A stretch of 64,000 nt of DNA from Phyllobacterium pellucidum (GTDB taxonomy: Bacteria > Pseudomonadota > Alphaproteobacteria > Rhizobiales > Rhizobiaceae). The notes beneath the pieces are model-generated. The model searched no databases. It was not told the DNA's origin and saw only the letters and a list, made by a program, of their open reading frames with translations. The translations under genes and the position numbers were made by a program. Of the stretch, positions 27,739 through 36,834 are shown piece after piece (position 1 is the first letter of the stretch; each line of letters opens with the position of its first letter). The stretch lies in NCBI RefSeq assembly GCF_013327855.1, contig NZ_JABUMX010000003.1, positions 604,080 through 668,079 on the forward strand. The letters are read 5' to 3'.

Positions 27739-27826
27739 GAGCTTTTACCTCTTGTGTTGAGGATATATGACCACGCACCCGCCTTCGCCGCCACCCGATT
27801 CTTGACGGCCGAACCGGTCGGAAAGA

Positions 27827-28333
27827 TTAGCGTCCCTTCGCCGTCGCAAGCGCTGTCTGAAAGGCCGAGGCAAAGCTTTCGCGGTCGTCGGGATTGAGGA
27901 ACGAGCCGATGATGACGGCCTTGCCCTGTCCCTCGACGCGCATCGAGGTAATGCCGATCTCGGCATGACGGGCAATGCTGAACCGGGTCCAGTAAGGGTT
28001 GAATTCGTGCTGCCTTGCCCGTCCCGAAGGCGCGACCTGACGGATATGCAGGGCAACGCGCGAAATGCTGACTTCTTCGTGTGCTTTCGCTGCAGCGTAG
28101 TTCAAGCGAAACGCCACGTAGACGATGACGACGTCCAGCCCGAAAAAGCCGAATACCGGCCAGGCGCCGATCGACAGAAAGAAAAGGCCGGTCATAAAAC
28201 TGCTGACCCCAAGCGTTCCCATAAGAACAAGAAATCCGAAACGGCCAAGCGATCGATGTGGCACAAGAAGCGCACGGAAGATTTCTTCTTCGTTCATCGC
28301 GGCCGGGTCAATCGGGTTTGTTGTTTGGCTCAT
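27827..28333 (-). CDS. DUF2244 family membrane protein
   Basis: 168 residues from ATG 28333 (MSQTTNPIDPAAMNEEEIFR). Two adjacent membrane spans (FGFLVLMGTLGVSSFMTGLF and GAWPVFGFFGLDVVIVYVAF) and a C-terminal beta-rich domain (ISRVALHIRQVAPSGRARQH; FNPYWTRFSI) fit DUF2244, common in alphaproteobacteria and usually next to nth, as here. Function unknown. The ribosome site is weak, and it is divergent from nth with only 22 bases between starts. Confidence 0.85.
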   Translation of the reverse strand: MSQTTNPIDPAAMNEEEIFRALLVPHRSLGRFGFLVLMGTLGVSSFMTGLFFLSIGAWPVFGFFGLDVVIVYVAFRLNYAAAKAHEEVSISRVALHIRQVAPSGRARQHEFNPYWTRFSIARHAEIGITSMRVEGQGKAVIIGSFLNPDDRESFASAFQTALATAKGR

Positions 28334-28355
28334 GGGGCTCAAGTATAGAGGTGTC

Positions 28356-29114
28356 ATGGAAAATCCCAAGCCGAAAATCGATCAGAACGCTGTGACCGCC
28401 AGGCCCGCCAAGGCAGGGCGGCGTGTTCCGGGTACGCGCTACACGGCGGCGGAGATCCACGAGATATTTCGCCGGTTTTCGATCCAGCGGCCGGAGCCAA
28501 AGGGGGAACTCGAACACGTCAATCCGTTCACCCTGCTTGTCGCCGTGGCGCTTTCGGCGCAGGCAACCGATGTCGGCGTCAACAAGGCGACGCGCGTGCT
28601 CTTCAAGGTCGCCGACACGCCGGAAAAGATGGTAGCCCTAGGGGTAGAGAGGCTTGGCGAATATATCCGAACGATCGGGCTGTGGCGCAACAAGGCCAAG
28701 AACGTCATCGCGCTGTCGCAAGCACTGGTCGAAAAATACGGCAGCGTCGTTCCCGATGATCGTGACGAACTGGTCAAGCTGCCGGGGGTTGGCCGTAAGA
28801 CTGCCAATGTCGTCCTCAGCATGGCGTTCGGCCAGGCTACGATGGCGGTGGACACGCACATCTTCCGCATCGGCAACCGCCTTGGCCTTGCGCCCGGCAA
28901 GACCCCGGACGAGGTGGAGGCGAAGCTGATGAAAATCATTCCGTCGGAATATCTCTATCATGCGCATCACTGGTTGATCCTGCACGGCCGATATGTGTGC
29001 AAGGCGCGCAGGCCGGAATGTCCGGCCTGTGTCATCGCCGATATCTGCAAGGCAGCGGAAAAGACCTCGGAAATCCCGGCGCCGCTGGTGCCACTGCCGC
29101 CTCAGGCTATCTGA
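28356..29114 (+). CDS. nth: Endonuclease III (DNA glycosylase/AP lyase)
   Basis: 252 residues from ATG 28356, with AGAGG 4 bases upstream. It removes oxidised pyrimidines and cuts the AP site. Helix-hairpin-helix LPGVGRKTANVVL (with the catalytic Lys), catalytic Asp in VDTHIFRIGNRLGL, and a C-terminal [4Fe-4S] motif C-x6-C-x2-C-x5-C (VCKARRPECPACVIADIC). The N-terminal 30 residues are a basic extension absent from E. coli Nth. Convergent overlap with the next gene by 8 bases. Confidence 0.95.
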   Translation: MENPKPKIDQNAVTARPAKAGRRVPGTRYTAAEIHEIFRRFSIQRPEPKGELEHVNPFTLLVAVALSAQATDVGVNKATRVLFKVADTPEKMVALGVERLGEYIRTIGLWRNKAKNVIALSQALVEKYGSVVPDDRDELVKLPGVGRKTANVVLSMAFGQATMAVDTHIFRIGNRLGLAPGKTPDEVEAKLMKIIPSEYLYHAHHWLILHGRYVCKARRPECPACVIADICKAAEKTSEIPAPLVPLPPQAI

Positions 29115-29823
29115 CAGGTACAGCCCGTGCCGCAGGGGCGACGGCCTTATGGAGGTGCACCATGAGCGCTGCGGCAAAGAGCGGCGTCAGGAGGTTGAGC
29201 AATGGCACGGCCATGAATGCGGCGATGACGAGGCCCGCGAGGAAGACCGTACCGGCATTCTGCGCGCGCAAGGCCTTTGCCTCGGCTTCGGATCGAAAAC
29301 GCATCGCGGCGAACTCGAAGAACTCGCGGCCCAGCAGATAGCCATTGACGATGAAGAATGCGATCAGGTTGACGCCGGGGATGAGCAACATCAGCAGCGC
29401 GGCAACATTGCCGAGAATGACGACGCCAAAGAAGCGGATCGAAAGGACCATCGAGCGCATGGCAGGCAGCGGCTTTCCGGCCGGGTCGCCAGGGTAGTCT
29501 TCCTTTTCGACGACCTCCGCAACATCGTCAAGAAAAAGCCCGGCTACGATGGCGGTAACTGGAGCAATCAGCAACGCCAGTCCCAATGCGAGCCCGATGC
29601 TGGCAAAGAGGCCGGCGATGAAGCCGATCCAGCCCGTCCAGGATGGCAAATCCGGCATCATTCCTTCGAAAAAAGGGAGCGCGAGCCATTCGAAGATTTC
29701 GCGCAGCCCAAACCATGCGCCGACGAGCAGCAGCAATGTCAGCCCCAGCGATTTCCACAGGACAGCGCGAAATTCCGGACGGAAGAGGTGACTGGCGGCG
29801 GCGCGGGCGCTTTCGACGATCAT
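29107..29823 (-). CDS. CysZ-like (EI24 domain) membrane protein
   Basis: 238 residues from ATG 29823 (MIVESARAAASHLFRPEFRA). Four or more membrane spans: SLGLTLLLLVGAWFGL, WIGFIAGLFASIGLALGLAL, FGVVILGNVAALLMLLIPGV, FLAGLVIAAFMAVPLL; the segment IPGVNLIAFFIVNGYLLGRE is the most conserved part of the family. CysZ transports sulfate in E. coli; whether this member does is inference, although a sulfate-reduction operon lies 9 kb on. Weak GGAG 14 bases up. Confidence 0.8.
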   Translation of the reverse strand: MIVESARAAASHLFRPEFRAVLWKSLGLTLLLLVGAWFGLREIFEWLALPFFEGMMPDLPSWTGWIGFIAGLFASIGLALGLALLIAPVTAIVAGLFLDDVAEVVEKEDYPGDPAGKPLPAMRSMVLSIRFFGVVILGNVAALLMLLIPGVNLIAFFIVNGYLLGREFFEFAAMRFRSEAEAKALRAQNAGTVFLAGLVIAAFMAVPLLNLLTPLFAAALMVHLHKAVAPAARAVPVR

Positions 29824-29977
29824 CGGGCATTTTGCTCCATGGCGTAGGTTCCCGACATAAGTGCAACTGACCCTTCGGACAAGGTGTTCGCCCAAGTGGG
29901 GGGTGGTCAATTCTGTCGCGACGGGGTAGAGCAGGCAAAACAACGCCAACAGTTTTGCGATCTATCCCGGAGTTTCC

Positions 29978-30970
29978 ATGTCCACTTATGACGTGCTTTG
30001 CATAGGCAACGCCATTGTCGATATCATTGCCCGCACCGATGACGATTTCATCATCAAGAACGGCATTATCAAAAATGCAATGAACCTGATCGATGCCGAT
30101 CGGGCCGAGTTCCTCTACGAGCGAATGGGTCCCGCGATCGAGGCGTCCGGCGGCAGCGCCGGCAATACCGCGGCGGGCGTTGCCAGCCTCGGCGGACGCG
30201 CCGCCTATTTCGGCAAGGTAGCGGACGATCAGCTTGGACACGTTTTTACCCATGATATCCGTTCGCAAGGCGTCGCCTTCGACACGCGCGTGCTGGCTTC
30301 CCCGCCACCCACCGCTCGTTCGATGATTTTCGTAACGCCCGATGGCGAGCGTTCGATGAACACCTATCTCGGCGCCTGTATCGAGCTCGGGCCGGAGGAT
30401 GTCGAGAGTTCCAAGGTTTCTCAGGCCAAGGTTACCTATTTCGAGGGCTATCTCTGGGATCCGCCGCGCGCCAAAGAAGCCATCCGCCTGTCGGCAAAGA
30501 TCGCTCATGAGCACAAGCGGGAAGTCTCGATGACCCTCTCGGATCCGTTCTGCGTCGATCGCTACCGCGAGGAGTTTCTTGATCTGATGCGCTCCGGCAC
30601 GGTCGACATCGTTTTTGCCAATGAGGCGGAAATGAAATCGCTGTACCAGACGGACAACTTTGAGGAAGGGCTCGAGTTGATCCGCAGGGATTGCAAGCTC
30701 GCTGCCGTCACCCGTTCGGAAAAAGGTTCTGTGGTCGTTACCGGCGACGAGACCGTTGCGGTTCCAGCCATCGAGATCGAGGAACTGGTCGATACCACAG
30801 GCGCGGGCGATCTTTATGCTGCGGGTTTCCTTTTCGGCTACACCAACGGCCGCTCGCTGACCGATTGCGCCCGCCTTGGCTCGCTGACGGCGGGGCTTGT
30901 CATCCAGCAGATCGGTCCGCGTCCGCAGATCAATCTGAAGGCCGCGGCGGAGCGGGCGGGGCTGCTCTGA
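29978..30970 (+). CDS. Adenosine kinase-like PfkB-family sugar kinase
   Basis: 330 residues from ATG 29978. Ribokinase/PfkB fold: N-terminal DVLCIGNAIVDIIA, GGSAGNTAAGVASLGG at about 58-73, phosphate motif DTTGAGDLYAAGFLFG near 270 with the catalytic Asp. The N-terminal region resembles bacterial adenosine kinases (purine salvage, adenosine to AMP) of alphaproteobacteria. Substrate by similarity only. GGAG 6 bases upstream. The C-terminus overlaps the TRIC gene by 41 bases. Confidence 0.9.
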   Translation: MSTYDVLCIGNAIVDIIARTDDDFIIKNGIIKNAMNLIDADRAEFLYERMGPAIEASGGSAGNTAAGVASLGGRAAYFGKVADDQLGHVFTHDIRSQGVAFDTRVLASPPPTARSMIFVTPDGERSMNTYLGACIELGPEDVESSKVSQAKVTYFEGYLWDPPRAKEAIRLSAKIAHEHKREVSMTLSDPFCVDRYREEFLDLMRSGTVDIVFANEAEMKSLYQTDNFEEGLELIRRDCKLAAVTRSEKGSVVVTGDETVAVPAIEIEELVDTTGAGDLYAAGFLFGYTNGRSLTDCARLGSLTAGLVIQQIGPRPQINLKAAAERAGLL

Positions 30971-31604
30971 TCAAGCCTTCCCGCTCAAGCTCGTCCGCAC
31001 TGCGGCCGGGCTTGTGATAGGTCGGCAGATACCAGCCGAAATAGAGCGCGCCGCCTCGGACCGTGAAGGCGGCAAGCGCCGCGACGAGCGCGGAAATCTC
31101 CGTCCCGACGGCAAACCGGTGCAGCACGATATAGACAAGTGAGCCGGCGAGCGCCGCCGTGACATAAATTTCGCGGCGCATCACCACTGATGGCTCCCCC
31201 GAAATGATATCACGCAGGATACCGCCGAATGTCGCCGTCATGATCCCGGTCACCACCGCAATGGTCGAGTCGAAGCCGAGTGCAAGGCTCTTTGCCGCGC
31301 CCATCACGCTATAGGCGGCAAGCCCGACCGCATCGAGCCAGAGGAGAACGCGATAGCGTGATTCAAGCAGATTGGCGGTGAAATAGACAAGGATTGCCGC
31401 TGCGGCGCAGACAAGTAGGCTCATCGGATCCTTCACCCAGAAGACGGGAACGCCGAGGATGAGGTCGCGCAACGTCCCGCCGCCGATCCCGGTGACCGCG
31501 GCGAGAAAGATGAAAGCCATGATGTCGAGCTGGCGCCGCGAGGCCGCCAGAGCTCCCGTCGCGGCGAAAAGGAAAATTCCGGCATAGTTGAACAGCTGAA
31601 TCAT
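30930..31604 (-). CDS. Trimeric intracellular cation channel (TRIC/UPF0126) family protein
   Basis: 224 residues from ATG 31604 (MIQLFNYAGIFLFAATGALA), which is the usual family start; a GTG at 31643 would add 13 residues. Two repeats carry the diagnostic glycine motif: TGIGGGTLRDLILGVPVFWV (about 38-57) and TATFGGILRDIISGEPSVVM (about 124-143), each with membrane helices around. Family members form K+-permeable trimers. Convergent with adenosine kinase. Confidence 0.9.
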   Translation of the reverse strand: MIQLFNYAGIFLFAATGALAASRRQLDIMAFIFLAAVTGIGGGTLRDLILGVPVFWVKDPMSLLVCAAAAILVYFTANLLESRYRVLLWLDAVGLAAYSVMGAAKSLALGFDSTIAVVTGIMTATFGGILRDIISGEPSVVMRREIYVTAALAGSLVYIVLHRFAVGTEISALVAALAAFTVRGGALYFGWYLPTYHKPGRSADELEREGLIRAAPPAPPRPSD

Positions 31605-31665
31605 GGTCACCGGCAGTTTCCCCTCGCCGTTATTTTGTCCCACGATAGAGCATGACCGGAAAATG

Positions 31666-31701
31666 AAAAGAGCCGCATTCCGGTCAGGGAAATGCGGCTC
31701 C
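31666..31701 (-). terminator. Intrinsic terminator of grpE
   Basis: A perfect 10-bp stem GAGCCGCATT / AATGCGGCTC (31670-31679 and 31691-31700) with an 11-base loop is followed by TTTT on the minus strand. It lies 22 bases beyond the grpE stop. Confidence 0.88.
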
Positions 31702-31722
31702 TTGGAACGTCGTTACGACCGA

Positions 31723-32427
31723 TCAGGCGTCTTTTTCAGCCTGCGGATTGATCGGGCCGGGTTCCGGCTGAGCTTCGCCGGCGGCCTGCTTGGGTCCGCC
31801 CCGCGACACGCCGACAAGCGCCGGCCGCAGCACGCGGTCGCCGATGACAAAGCCAGCCTGCGCAACCTGCACCACCGTATTATGCGGAACATCCGCATTC
31901 GGAATTTCGAACATCGCCTGGTGGAAGTTCGGATCGAACTTCTGACCCTGCGGCTCGATTTTCTTGACGCCGTGGCGTTCCATAGCGGTGAGCATGGAGC
32001 GTTCCGTCATCTCGACGCCCTCGACGAGACCCTTAAGGCCGGCATCGCCGCCTGCAAGTGCATCGGCGGGAACCGCTTCGATGGCGCGCTTCAGATTGTC
32101 GGATACCGCAAGCATGTCGCGGGCGAAGTTGGCAACCGAATAGCTGCGCGCGTCATGGACGTCGCGCGCGGTTCGCTTGCGCAGGTTTTCCATATCTGCG
32201 GCAAGGCGCAGCAACTGGTCCTTCAGATCGTTGTTTTCGGCGCGCAGCGCGTCGAGTTCGGCGGTCGTTGCCTGCTCCTGGTCTTCCTCGGCAAGCGCAT
32301 ATTCCTCGGCCTTGCGCGATTTAAGAAAATCATCGGCAGCGCGCTTCAGCGCATCGCGATCGCGCGGATTCTTCAGGTCGCGCTGATCGAGATCCGGGGT
32401 GTCGTGAAGTTTCTTGTCTTCAGCCAT
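31723..32427 (-). CDS. grpE: GrpE nucleotide-exchange factor
   Basis: 234 residues. It releases ADP from DnaK and acts as a heat-stress cochaperone. A coiled-coil N-terminal half ([33 protein letters not shown]) precedes the beta-domain with [15 protein letters not shown] and [20 protein letters not shown]. The N-terminal 50 residues are Lys/Asp-rich; the C-terminus is Pro-rich. It is downstream of hrcA with a 66-base gap on the same strand. Confidence 0.96.
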   Translation of the reverse strand: MAEDKKLHDTPDLDQRDLKNPRDRDALKRAADDFLKSRKAEEYALAEEDQEQATTAELDALRAENNDLKDQLLRLAADMENLRKRTARDVHDARSYSVANFARDMLAVSDNLKRAIEAVPADALAGGDAGLKGLVEGVEMTERSMLTAMERHGVKKIEPQGQKFDPNFHQAMFEIPNADVPHNTVVQVAQAGFVIGDRVLRPALVGVSRGGPKQAAGEAQPEPGPINPQAEKDA

Positions 32428-32493
32428 CTATCCTGTCCGTTCATTTTTCGAAGTTGCGCTGGATATCGACGTTCGGCTCTTGAAAATCAAGTC

Positions 32494-33564
32494 TTATCGC
32501 AAAAGGCGGGATACGAGCTGGGCGGTATAGTCGAGCATCGGCACGATCCGGGCATAGTTGAGCCGGGTCGGGCCGATGACGCCGAGGGCGCCGATGATGC
32601 GCTGCTCCGAGTCCCGATAGGGCGCGATCACCAGCGACGAACCCGACAGCGAGAACAGCTTGTTTTCTGACCCGATGAAGATGCGCACGCCGGGTCCCGC
32701 CTCGGCGAGGTCGAGAAGCTGCAGCGTTCCTTCCTTGGTTTCGAGATCGTCAAAGAGGTGGCGCAGCCTGTCGAGATCGGCCTCGGCGTTGATCGAATCG
32801 AGAAGATTGCCGCGCCCGCGCACGATCAGGCGCGGCGGCTGCCCGCTGCCTGCGCCGCCCCAGACCGCCAGCCCCTGTTGCACCAGATGTTGCGACAAGG
32901 CATCGAGTGCCTGCTGGGTCTCGTCCTTGAGCCGGCCGATTTCCTGGCGCGCCTCGCTGATCGTGCGGCCCTGGATATGCGCATTGAGAAAGTTCGAAGC
33001 TTCGATGAGCTGTGAGGGCGTCACGCCAACGGGCAAATCGATAACGCGATTTTCGATATCCCCGCTCTGGCTGACAAGAACGGCCAGGGCCTTGGTCGGC
33101 TCGAGGCGCACGAACTCGATGTGTTTCAGCGCGCCTTCCGCCTTGGTCGCAAGCACAAGACCGGCGCCGCGCGACATGCCGGAGAGGATTTGGCTCGCCT
33201 GCGTCAGCACGGTTTCAGTCGACTGGTCTTCGCTTGAGGCACGAACCTGCGCCTCGATCGAGTTGCGTTCGGCGGCGGAAAGATCGCCGACTTCCATGAA
33301 GGCGTCGACGAAGAAGCGCAGCCCGAGCTGCGTCGGCAGGCGTCCGGCCGAAATATGCGGTGCATAGACCAGTCCGAGATGCTCGAGATCGCTCATGACA
33401 TTGCGGATCGTCGCCGGCGACAGCGACACCGGCAGAATCCGCGAAAGGTTGCGCGAGCCGACCGGTTCGCCGTCGCCGAGATAGCTCTCGACGATGCGCC
33501 GGAAAATGTCGCGCGACCGCTGGTCAAGCGACTGATATGCCTCCGGTACCACGGCCCGTTTCAT
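32494..33564 (-). CDS. hrcA: Heat-inducible transcription repressor HrcA
   Basis: 356 residues. N-terminal winged helix ([40 protein letters not shown]), then the GAF-like domain ([17 protein letters not shown] region) and [19 protein letters not shown] at the end. HrcA represses groESL and other heat-shock genes through the CIRCE element (TTAGCACTC-N9-GAGTGCTAA). GAGG lies 5 bases upstream of the ATG. No CIRCE was seen near hrcA or grpE, so the target is elsewhere. It is divergent from rph. Confidence 0.96.
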   Translation of the reverse strand: MKRAVVPEAYQSLDQRSRDIFRRIVESYLGDGEPVGSRNLSRILPVSLSPATIRNVMSDLEHLGLVYAPHISAGRLPTQLGLRFFVDAFMEVGDLSAAERNSIEAQVRASSEDQSTETVLTQASQILSGMSRGAGLVLATKAEGALKHIEFVRLEPTKALAVLVSQSGDIENRVIDLPVGVTPSQLIEASNFLNAHIQGRTISEARQEIGRLKDETQQALDALSQHLVQQGLAVWGGAGSGQPPRLIVRGRGNLLDSINAEADLDRLRHLFDDLETKEGTLQLLDLAEAGPGVRIFIGSENKLFSLSGSSLVIAPYRDSEQRIIGALGVIGPTRLNYARIVPMLDYTAQLVSRLLR

Positions 33565-33691
33565 CTTGCCTCGTATGTCTGCTTGTTACAGCCCTGATAT
33601 AAGCATTGTCCGGGCAATCATCAAAGCCTTTGCTTCGATCTGCCATCACGGCTAAAAGGCCGGACCACAGATTTTCAAAGAGGTCTTTCCA

Positions 33692-34408
33692 ATGCGTCCT
33701 TCCAAGCGAGCCCCCGACGAGATGCGCGCCATCTCCTTCGAACGCGGCGTTTCCAAGCATGCCGAGGGCTCGTGCCTTGTCAAATTCGGCGACACCCACG
33801 TTTTGTGCACCGCGAGCCTTGAGGAAAAGGTGCCAGGCTGGATGCGCAACACCGGCAAGGGTTGGGTAACGGCCGAATACGGCATGCTGCCGCGCTCGAC
33901 CGGCGATCGCATGCGCCGCGAGGCATCCTCGGGCAAACAGGGCGGTCGCACGCTGGAGATCCAGCGGCTGATCGCCCGCTCGCTGCGTGCGGTCGTAGAC
34001 CTCCAAGCGCTTGGTGAAGTGCAGATCACGGTCGACTGCGACGTTATCCAGGCCGATGGCGGCACGCGTACGGCTGCCATCACTGGCGGTTGGGTCGCTC
34101 TTCACGAGTGCCTGCGCTGGATGGAAGCACGCCAGATGATCAAGGTCGAAAAAGTGCTGAAGGACCACGTTGCGGCGATCTCATGCGGAATTTCCAACGG
34201 CACGCCGGTGATCGACCTCGATTATCAGGAAGATTCGACGGCACAGACGGACGCGAACTTTGTCATGACCGGCAAGGGTGGTATCGTCGAGGTGCAGGGA
34301 ACCGCCGAAGGCGAGCCCTTTTCTGAGGAAGAACTGCTTGCCCTTATGAGCCTTGCCCGCAACGGCATCGGGCGGCTGGTCAACCTGCAGCAGATGGCTG
34401 TGAGCTAA
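33692..34408 (+). CDS. rph: Ribonuclease PH
   Basis: 238 residues. 3'-5' exoribonuclease that trims tRNA 3' ends using phosphate. Conserved segments: [64 protein letters not shown], and [23 protein letters not shown] 8 bases upstream. First gene of the rph-VOC-rdgB-hemW-rsmI-yraN run and divergent from hrcA. Confidence 0.97.
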   Translation: MRPSKRAPDEMRAISFERGVSKHAEGSCLVKFGDTHVLCTASLEEKVPGWMRNTGKGWVTAEYGMLPRSTGDRMRREASSGKQGGRTLEIQRLIARSLRAVVDLQALGEVQITVDCDVIQADGGTRTAAITGGWVALHECLRWMEARQMIKVEKVLKDHVAAISCGISNGTPVIDLDYQEDSTAQTDANFVMTGKGGIVEVQGTAEGEPFSEEELLALMSLARNGIGRLVNLQQMAVS

Positions 34409-34420
34409 AAGCCCGAGACC

Positions 34421-34828
34421 ATGCGACCATCCGGTATCCTTGAAACGGCGCTTTACGTTACGGACCTTGCGGCCGCCAAGGACTTCTATGCCGGCATTCT
34501 TGGGCTCGAGATCATATTGGAGACGCCGAAGCGGTCCATCTTCTTTCGCTGCGGCGCCGGGGTCCTCATCCTGTTCGATCCCGTGCTGATCAACGAACGC
34601 CCGCCCGGCAGCCTGCCTATCCCCTCGCATGGGGCAACAGGTCCGGGCCACGTCTGTTTCAAGGCGACACGGGATGAAATCGCCGGATGGAAATCCCATC
34701 TTGAGGCAAATGGCATCGAGATCGAAAGCGAGTTCGATTGGCCGAACGGCGCGCGCTCGCTCTACTTCCGCGATCCCGCCGGAAATTCGATCGAATTCGC
34801 AGAACCGAAATTATGGAATTTGGAATGA
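34421..34828 (+). CDS. VOC/glyoxalase-like domain protein
   Basis: 135 residues, one vicinal-oxygen-chelate module pair: [20 protein letters not shown] and the C-terminal [19 protein letters not shown], with the usual metal-ligand-like Glu in SIEFAEP and His in GPGHVCF. Substrate unknown; glyoxalase/bleomycin-resistance type folds include dioxygenases and fosfomycin enzymes. It sits 12 bases after rph, and its stop overlaps the rdgB start (ATGA). That position makes it part of the operon. Confidence 0.85.
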   Translation: MRPSGILETALYVTDLAAAKDFYAGILGLEIILETPKRSIFFRCGAGVLILFDPVLINERPPGSLPIPSHGATGPGHVCFKATRDEIAGWKSHLEANGIEIESEFDWPNGARSLYFRDPAGNSIEFAEPKLWNLE

Positions 34829-35472
34829 GAAAACTCGAAAAGGGCAAACTGCTCGTCGCAAGTCACAATCAGGGCAAGATCAATGAGATGATCGACCTTC
34901 TGGGACCATTCGGCTTTGAAGTGGTTTCCGCTAGCGATCTCGGCCTGCCGGAGCCGGATGAGACCGGAACCACGTTCGAGCAAAATGCCTATATCAAGGC
35001 TTATGCGGCTGCGAAGGCGACCGGCCTCGTTGCGCTCTCCGATGATTCTGGCCTTTGCGTCGACGCGCTCGGCGGCGATCCCGGCGTTTACACGGCGAAC
35101 TGGGCGGAACTTCCCGATGGAAAGCGCGATTTCAGCCACGGTATGGAAAAGGTGGAAAAGGCCTTGCAGGATAAGGGCGCGACAAGCCCCGACGAACGCA
35201 GTGGGCGTTTCGTATCCGTCATCTGCCTCGCCTGGCCGGACGGCGAAGCCAATTACTATCGCGGCGAAGTCGAGGGCGAGATCGTCTGGCCGCCGCGCGG
35301 CAGCGCTGGCTTCGGTTACGATCCCGTATTCAAGCCGGAAGGCTATGAGGCGACCTTCGGCGAGATGACAGCTGAACAGAAGCATGGCTGGAAGCCGGGT
35401 GACGAAAAGGCGCTGTCGCACCGCGCCCGTGCCTTCCAGCATTTCGCCAGGGATTGTCTGGACGCAGGATGA
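34825..35472 (+). CDS. rdgB: RdgB/HAM1 non-canonical purine NTP pyrophosphatase
   Basis: 215 residues from ATG 34825 ([20 protein letters not shown]), overlapping the VOC stop; an ATG 4 codons earlier is in frame. It hydrolyses ITP, dITP and XTP. Motifs: [61 protein letters not shown], and LSHRARAF at the C-terminus. Confidence 0.96.
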   Translation: MRKLEKGKLLVASHNQGKINEMIDLLGPFGFEVVSASDLGLPEPDETGTTFEQNAYIKAYAAAKATGLVALSDDSGLCVDALGGDPGVYTANWAELPDGKRDFSHGMEKVEKALQDKGATSPDERSGRFVSVICLAWPDGEANYYRGEVEGEIVWPPRGSAGFGYDPVFKPEGYEATFGEMTAEQKHGWKPGDEKALSHRARAFQHFARDCLDAG

Positions 35473-35518
35473 CCCGCAACGATCCGATCACACGCCGGAG
35501 TTTTGCAGTTTGGCTCCC

Positions 35519-35570
35519 ACCCTTTCCCCGTCTGGGAAGGGTCATTGCTGTTCAACGGGGTAGGGGACGG
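35519..35570. repeat. Palindromic repeat element ahead of hemW
   Basis: An inverted repeat with arms ACCCTTTCCC / GGGAAGGGT (35519-35542) is followed by a G-rich stretch with GGGGTAGGGGACGGG. It resembles the ACCCTCCCC...GGGGAGGGT arms seen at 63789 and 63898, so it belongs to the same dispersed repeat family. The G-rich end supplies the purine-rich sequence in front of the hemW ATG at 35576. Confidence 0.6.
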
Positions 35571-35575
35571 GTCTG

Positions 35576-36823
35576 ATGGCGTCCTTGCCAGTGATTCCCG
35601 CCGCCCCGGACCTGCGGTCCGACCTTCTCCAAGAGTTCGAGGGTAAGGGAGGGCGCACGAAATCGCACCCCGACAAGGGCGAGAGCGGGTTTGGGGTCTA
35701 TGTGCACTGGCCATTCTGCATGGCAAAGTGTCCCTATTGCGATTTCAATTCGCATGTGCGGCATCAGCCGGTGGACCAGAAGCGCTTCGCCGTTGCCTTT
35801 GCCCGCGAGCTCGCGACAATGCGCCAGCGCACCGGCGAGCGCACAGTGTCCAGCATATTTCTCGGCGGGGGGACTCCCTCGCTGATGCACCCCGATACGG
35901 TCGGCTCGGTTCTGGATGCGATCGCGCAGAACTGGCACGTGCCCGCGGGCATCGAGATCACCCTCGAAGCCAACCCCACCAGCGTGGAAGCGGATCGGTT
36001 TCGCGGCTATCGCGCCGCGGGCGTGAACCGGGTTTCGCTTGGCGTGCAGGCATTGAATGATGCCGATCTGCGCCGCCTCGGCCGCATGCATAGTGTCGAT
36101 GAGGCACTTGCGGCGATCGGCCTTGCACGCGAAATCTTTCCGCGGCTGTCCTTCGACCTGATCTATGCGCGGCCGGACCAGAGCCTCGAGGCATGGCGGG
36201 AAGAACTTGTGCGTGCCATCTCTTTCGCCGCCGATCACCTCTCGCTTTATCAGTTGACCATCGAAGAAGGCACGCCCTTCTACAATCTTTGGAAGGCAGG
36301 AAAGCTCGTTACGCCGGATGGCGATCATGCGGCCGCGCTCTATGCCGAAACGCAGGATGTGACTGCAAAGCACGGTCTGCCAGCCTACGAGATTTCCAAT
36401 CATGCCATTCCCGGCGCCGAGTCGCAGCACAATCTCGTCTACTGGCGCTACGGCGAATATGTCGGTGTGGGACCCGGCGCCCATGGGCGCTTTGTCGAGG
36501 ACAATATCCGCGCCGTGACGATCACCGAGCGCCATCCTGAAACCTGGGTCGAAAAGGTCGAGGCAGCGGGACACGGCATTATCGAGGAAGAGCGTCTTGA
36601 TCGCGAGCAGGAAGGCGACGAATTCCTGCTCATGGGCTTGCGGCTTGTCGAGGGGATCGACCTTGCGCGCTACGAACGTCTTACCGGGCACAGCGTCAAG
36701 GAGAAGCGGGTAATTTCCCTCGCCGAGCAGGGGCTTATCGAGTATGTCGGCAACAGCCGCATACGCACGACCCCGCAGGGCGCGATCGTTCTCAATGCGG
36801 TCATCGCAGATCTCGCGGCTTGA
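35576..36823 (+). CDS. hemW: HemW-type radical SAM coproporphyrinogen III oxidase-like protein
   Basis: 415 residues from ATG 35576. Family: oxygen-independent coproporphyrinogen III oxidase-like; bacterial members (HemW) are haem chaperones. Radical-SAM Cys motif C-x3-C-x2-C at 48, 52, 55 (FCMAKCPYCDFNSH), GGGTPSL, NPTS region, GVQALNDADLRRLGRMH, YQLTIEEGTPFY and C-terminal HemN domain with GLRLVEGIDLARYERL. The first 35-40 residues lack family similarity and are made partly from repeat DNA (PDLRSDLLQEF). The core frame starts near GFGVYVHWPF (residue 38); whether translation uses ATG 35576 or a later codon such as GTG 35701 is open. 103 bases after rdgB. Confidence 0.93.
   Translation: MASLPVIPAAPDLRSDLLQEFEGKGGRTKSHPDKGESGFGVYVHWPFCMAKCPYCDFNSHVRHQPVDQKRFAVAFARELATMRQRTGERTVSSIFLGGGTPSLMHPDTVGSVLDAIAQNWHVPAGIEITLEANPTSVEADRFRGYRAAGVNRVSLGVQALNDADLRRLGRMHSVDEALAAIGLAREIFPRLSFDLIYARPDQSLEAWREELVRAISFAADHLSLYQLTIEEGTPFYNLWKAGKLVTPDGDHAAALYAETQDVTAKHGLPAYEISNHAIPGAESQHNLVYWRYGEYVGVGPGAHGRFVEDNIRAVTITERHPETWVEKVEAAGHGIIEEERLDREQEGDEFLLMGLRLVEGIDLARYERLTGHSVKEKRVISLAEQGLIEYVGNSRIRTTPQGAIVLNAVIADLAA
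35602..35655 (+). repeat. Repeat element within the hemW N-terminal coding sequence
   Basis: The stretch from CGCCCCGGA at 35602 through GGTCCGACCTTCTCC to GAGGGTAAGGGAGGG aligns by eye with the repeat at 63769-63815 (CACCCCGGATCTTCGATCC, then GACCCTCCCC and GGGGGAGGGT). Both encode PDLRSD in the same reading frame. It has diverged, so the insertion is not recent. Confidence 0.6.
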
Positions 36824-36834
36824 GGGGAAAAACA

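Noticed and set aside
32428..33691. CIRCE element near hrcA or grpE
   Set aside because: No TTAGCACTC-N9-GAGTGCTAA inverted repeat was found in the gaps.
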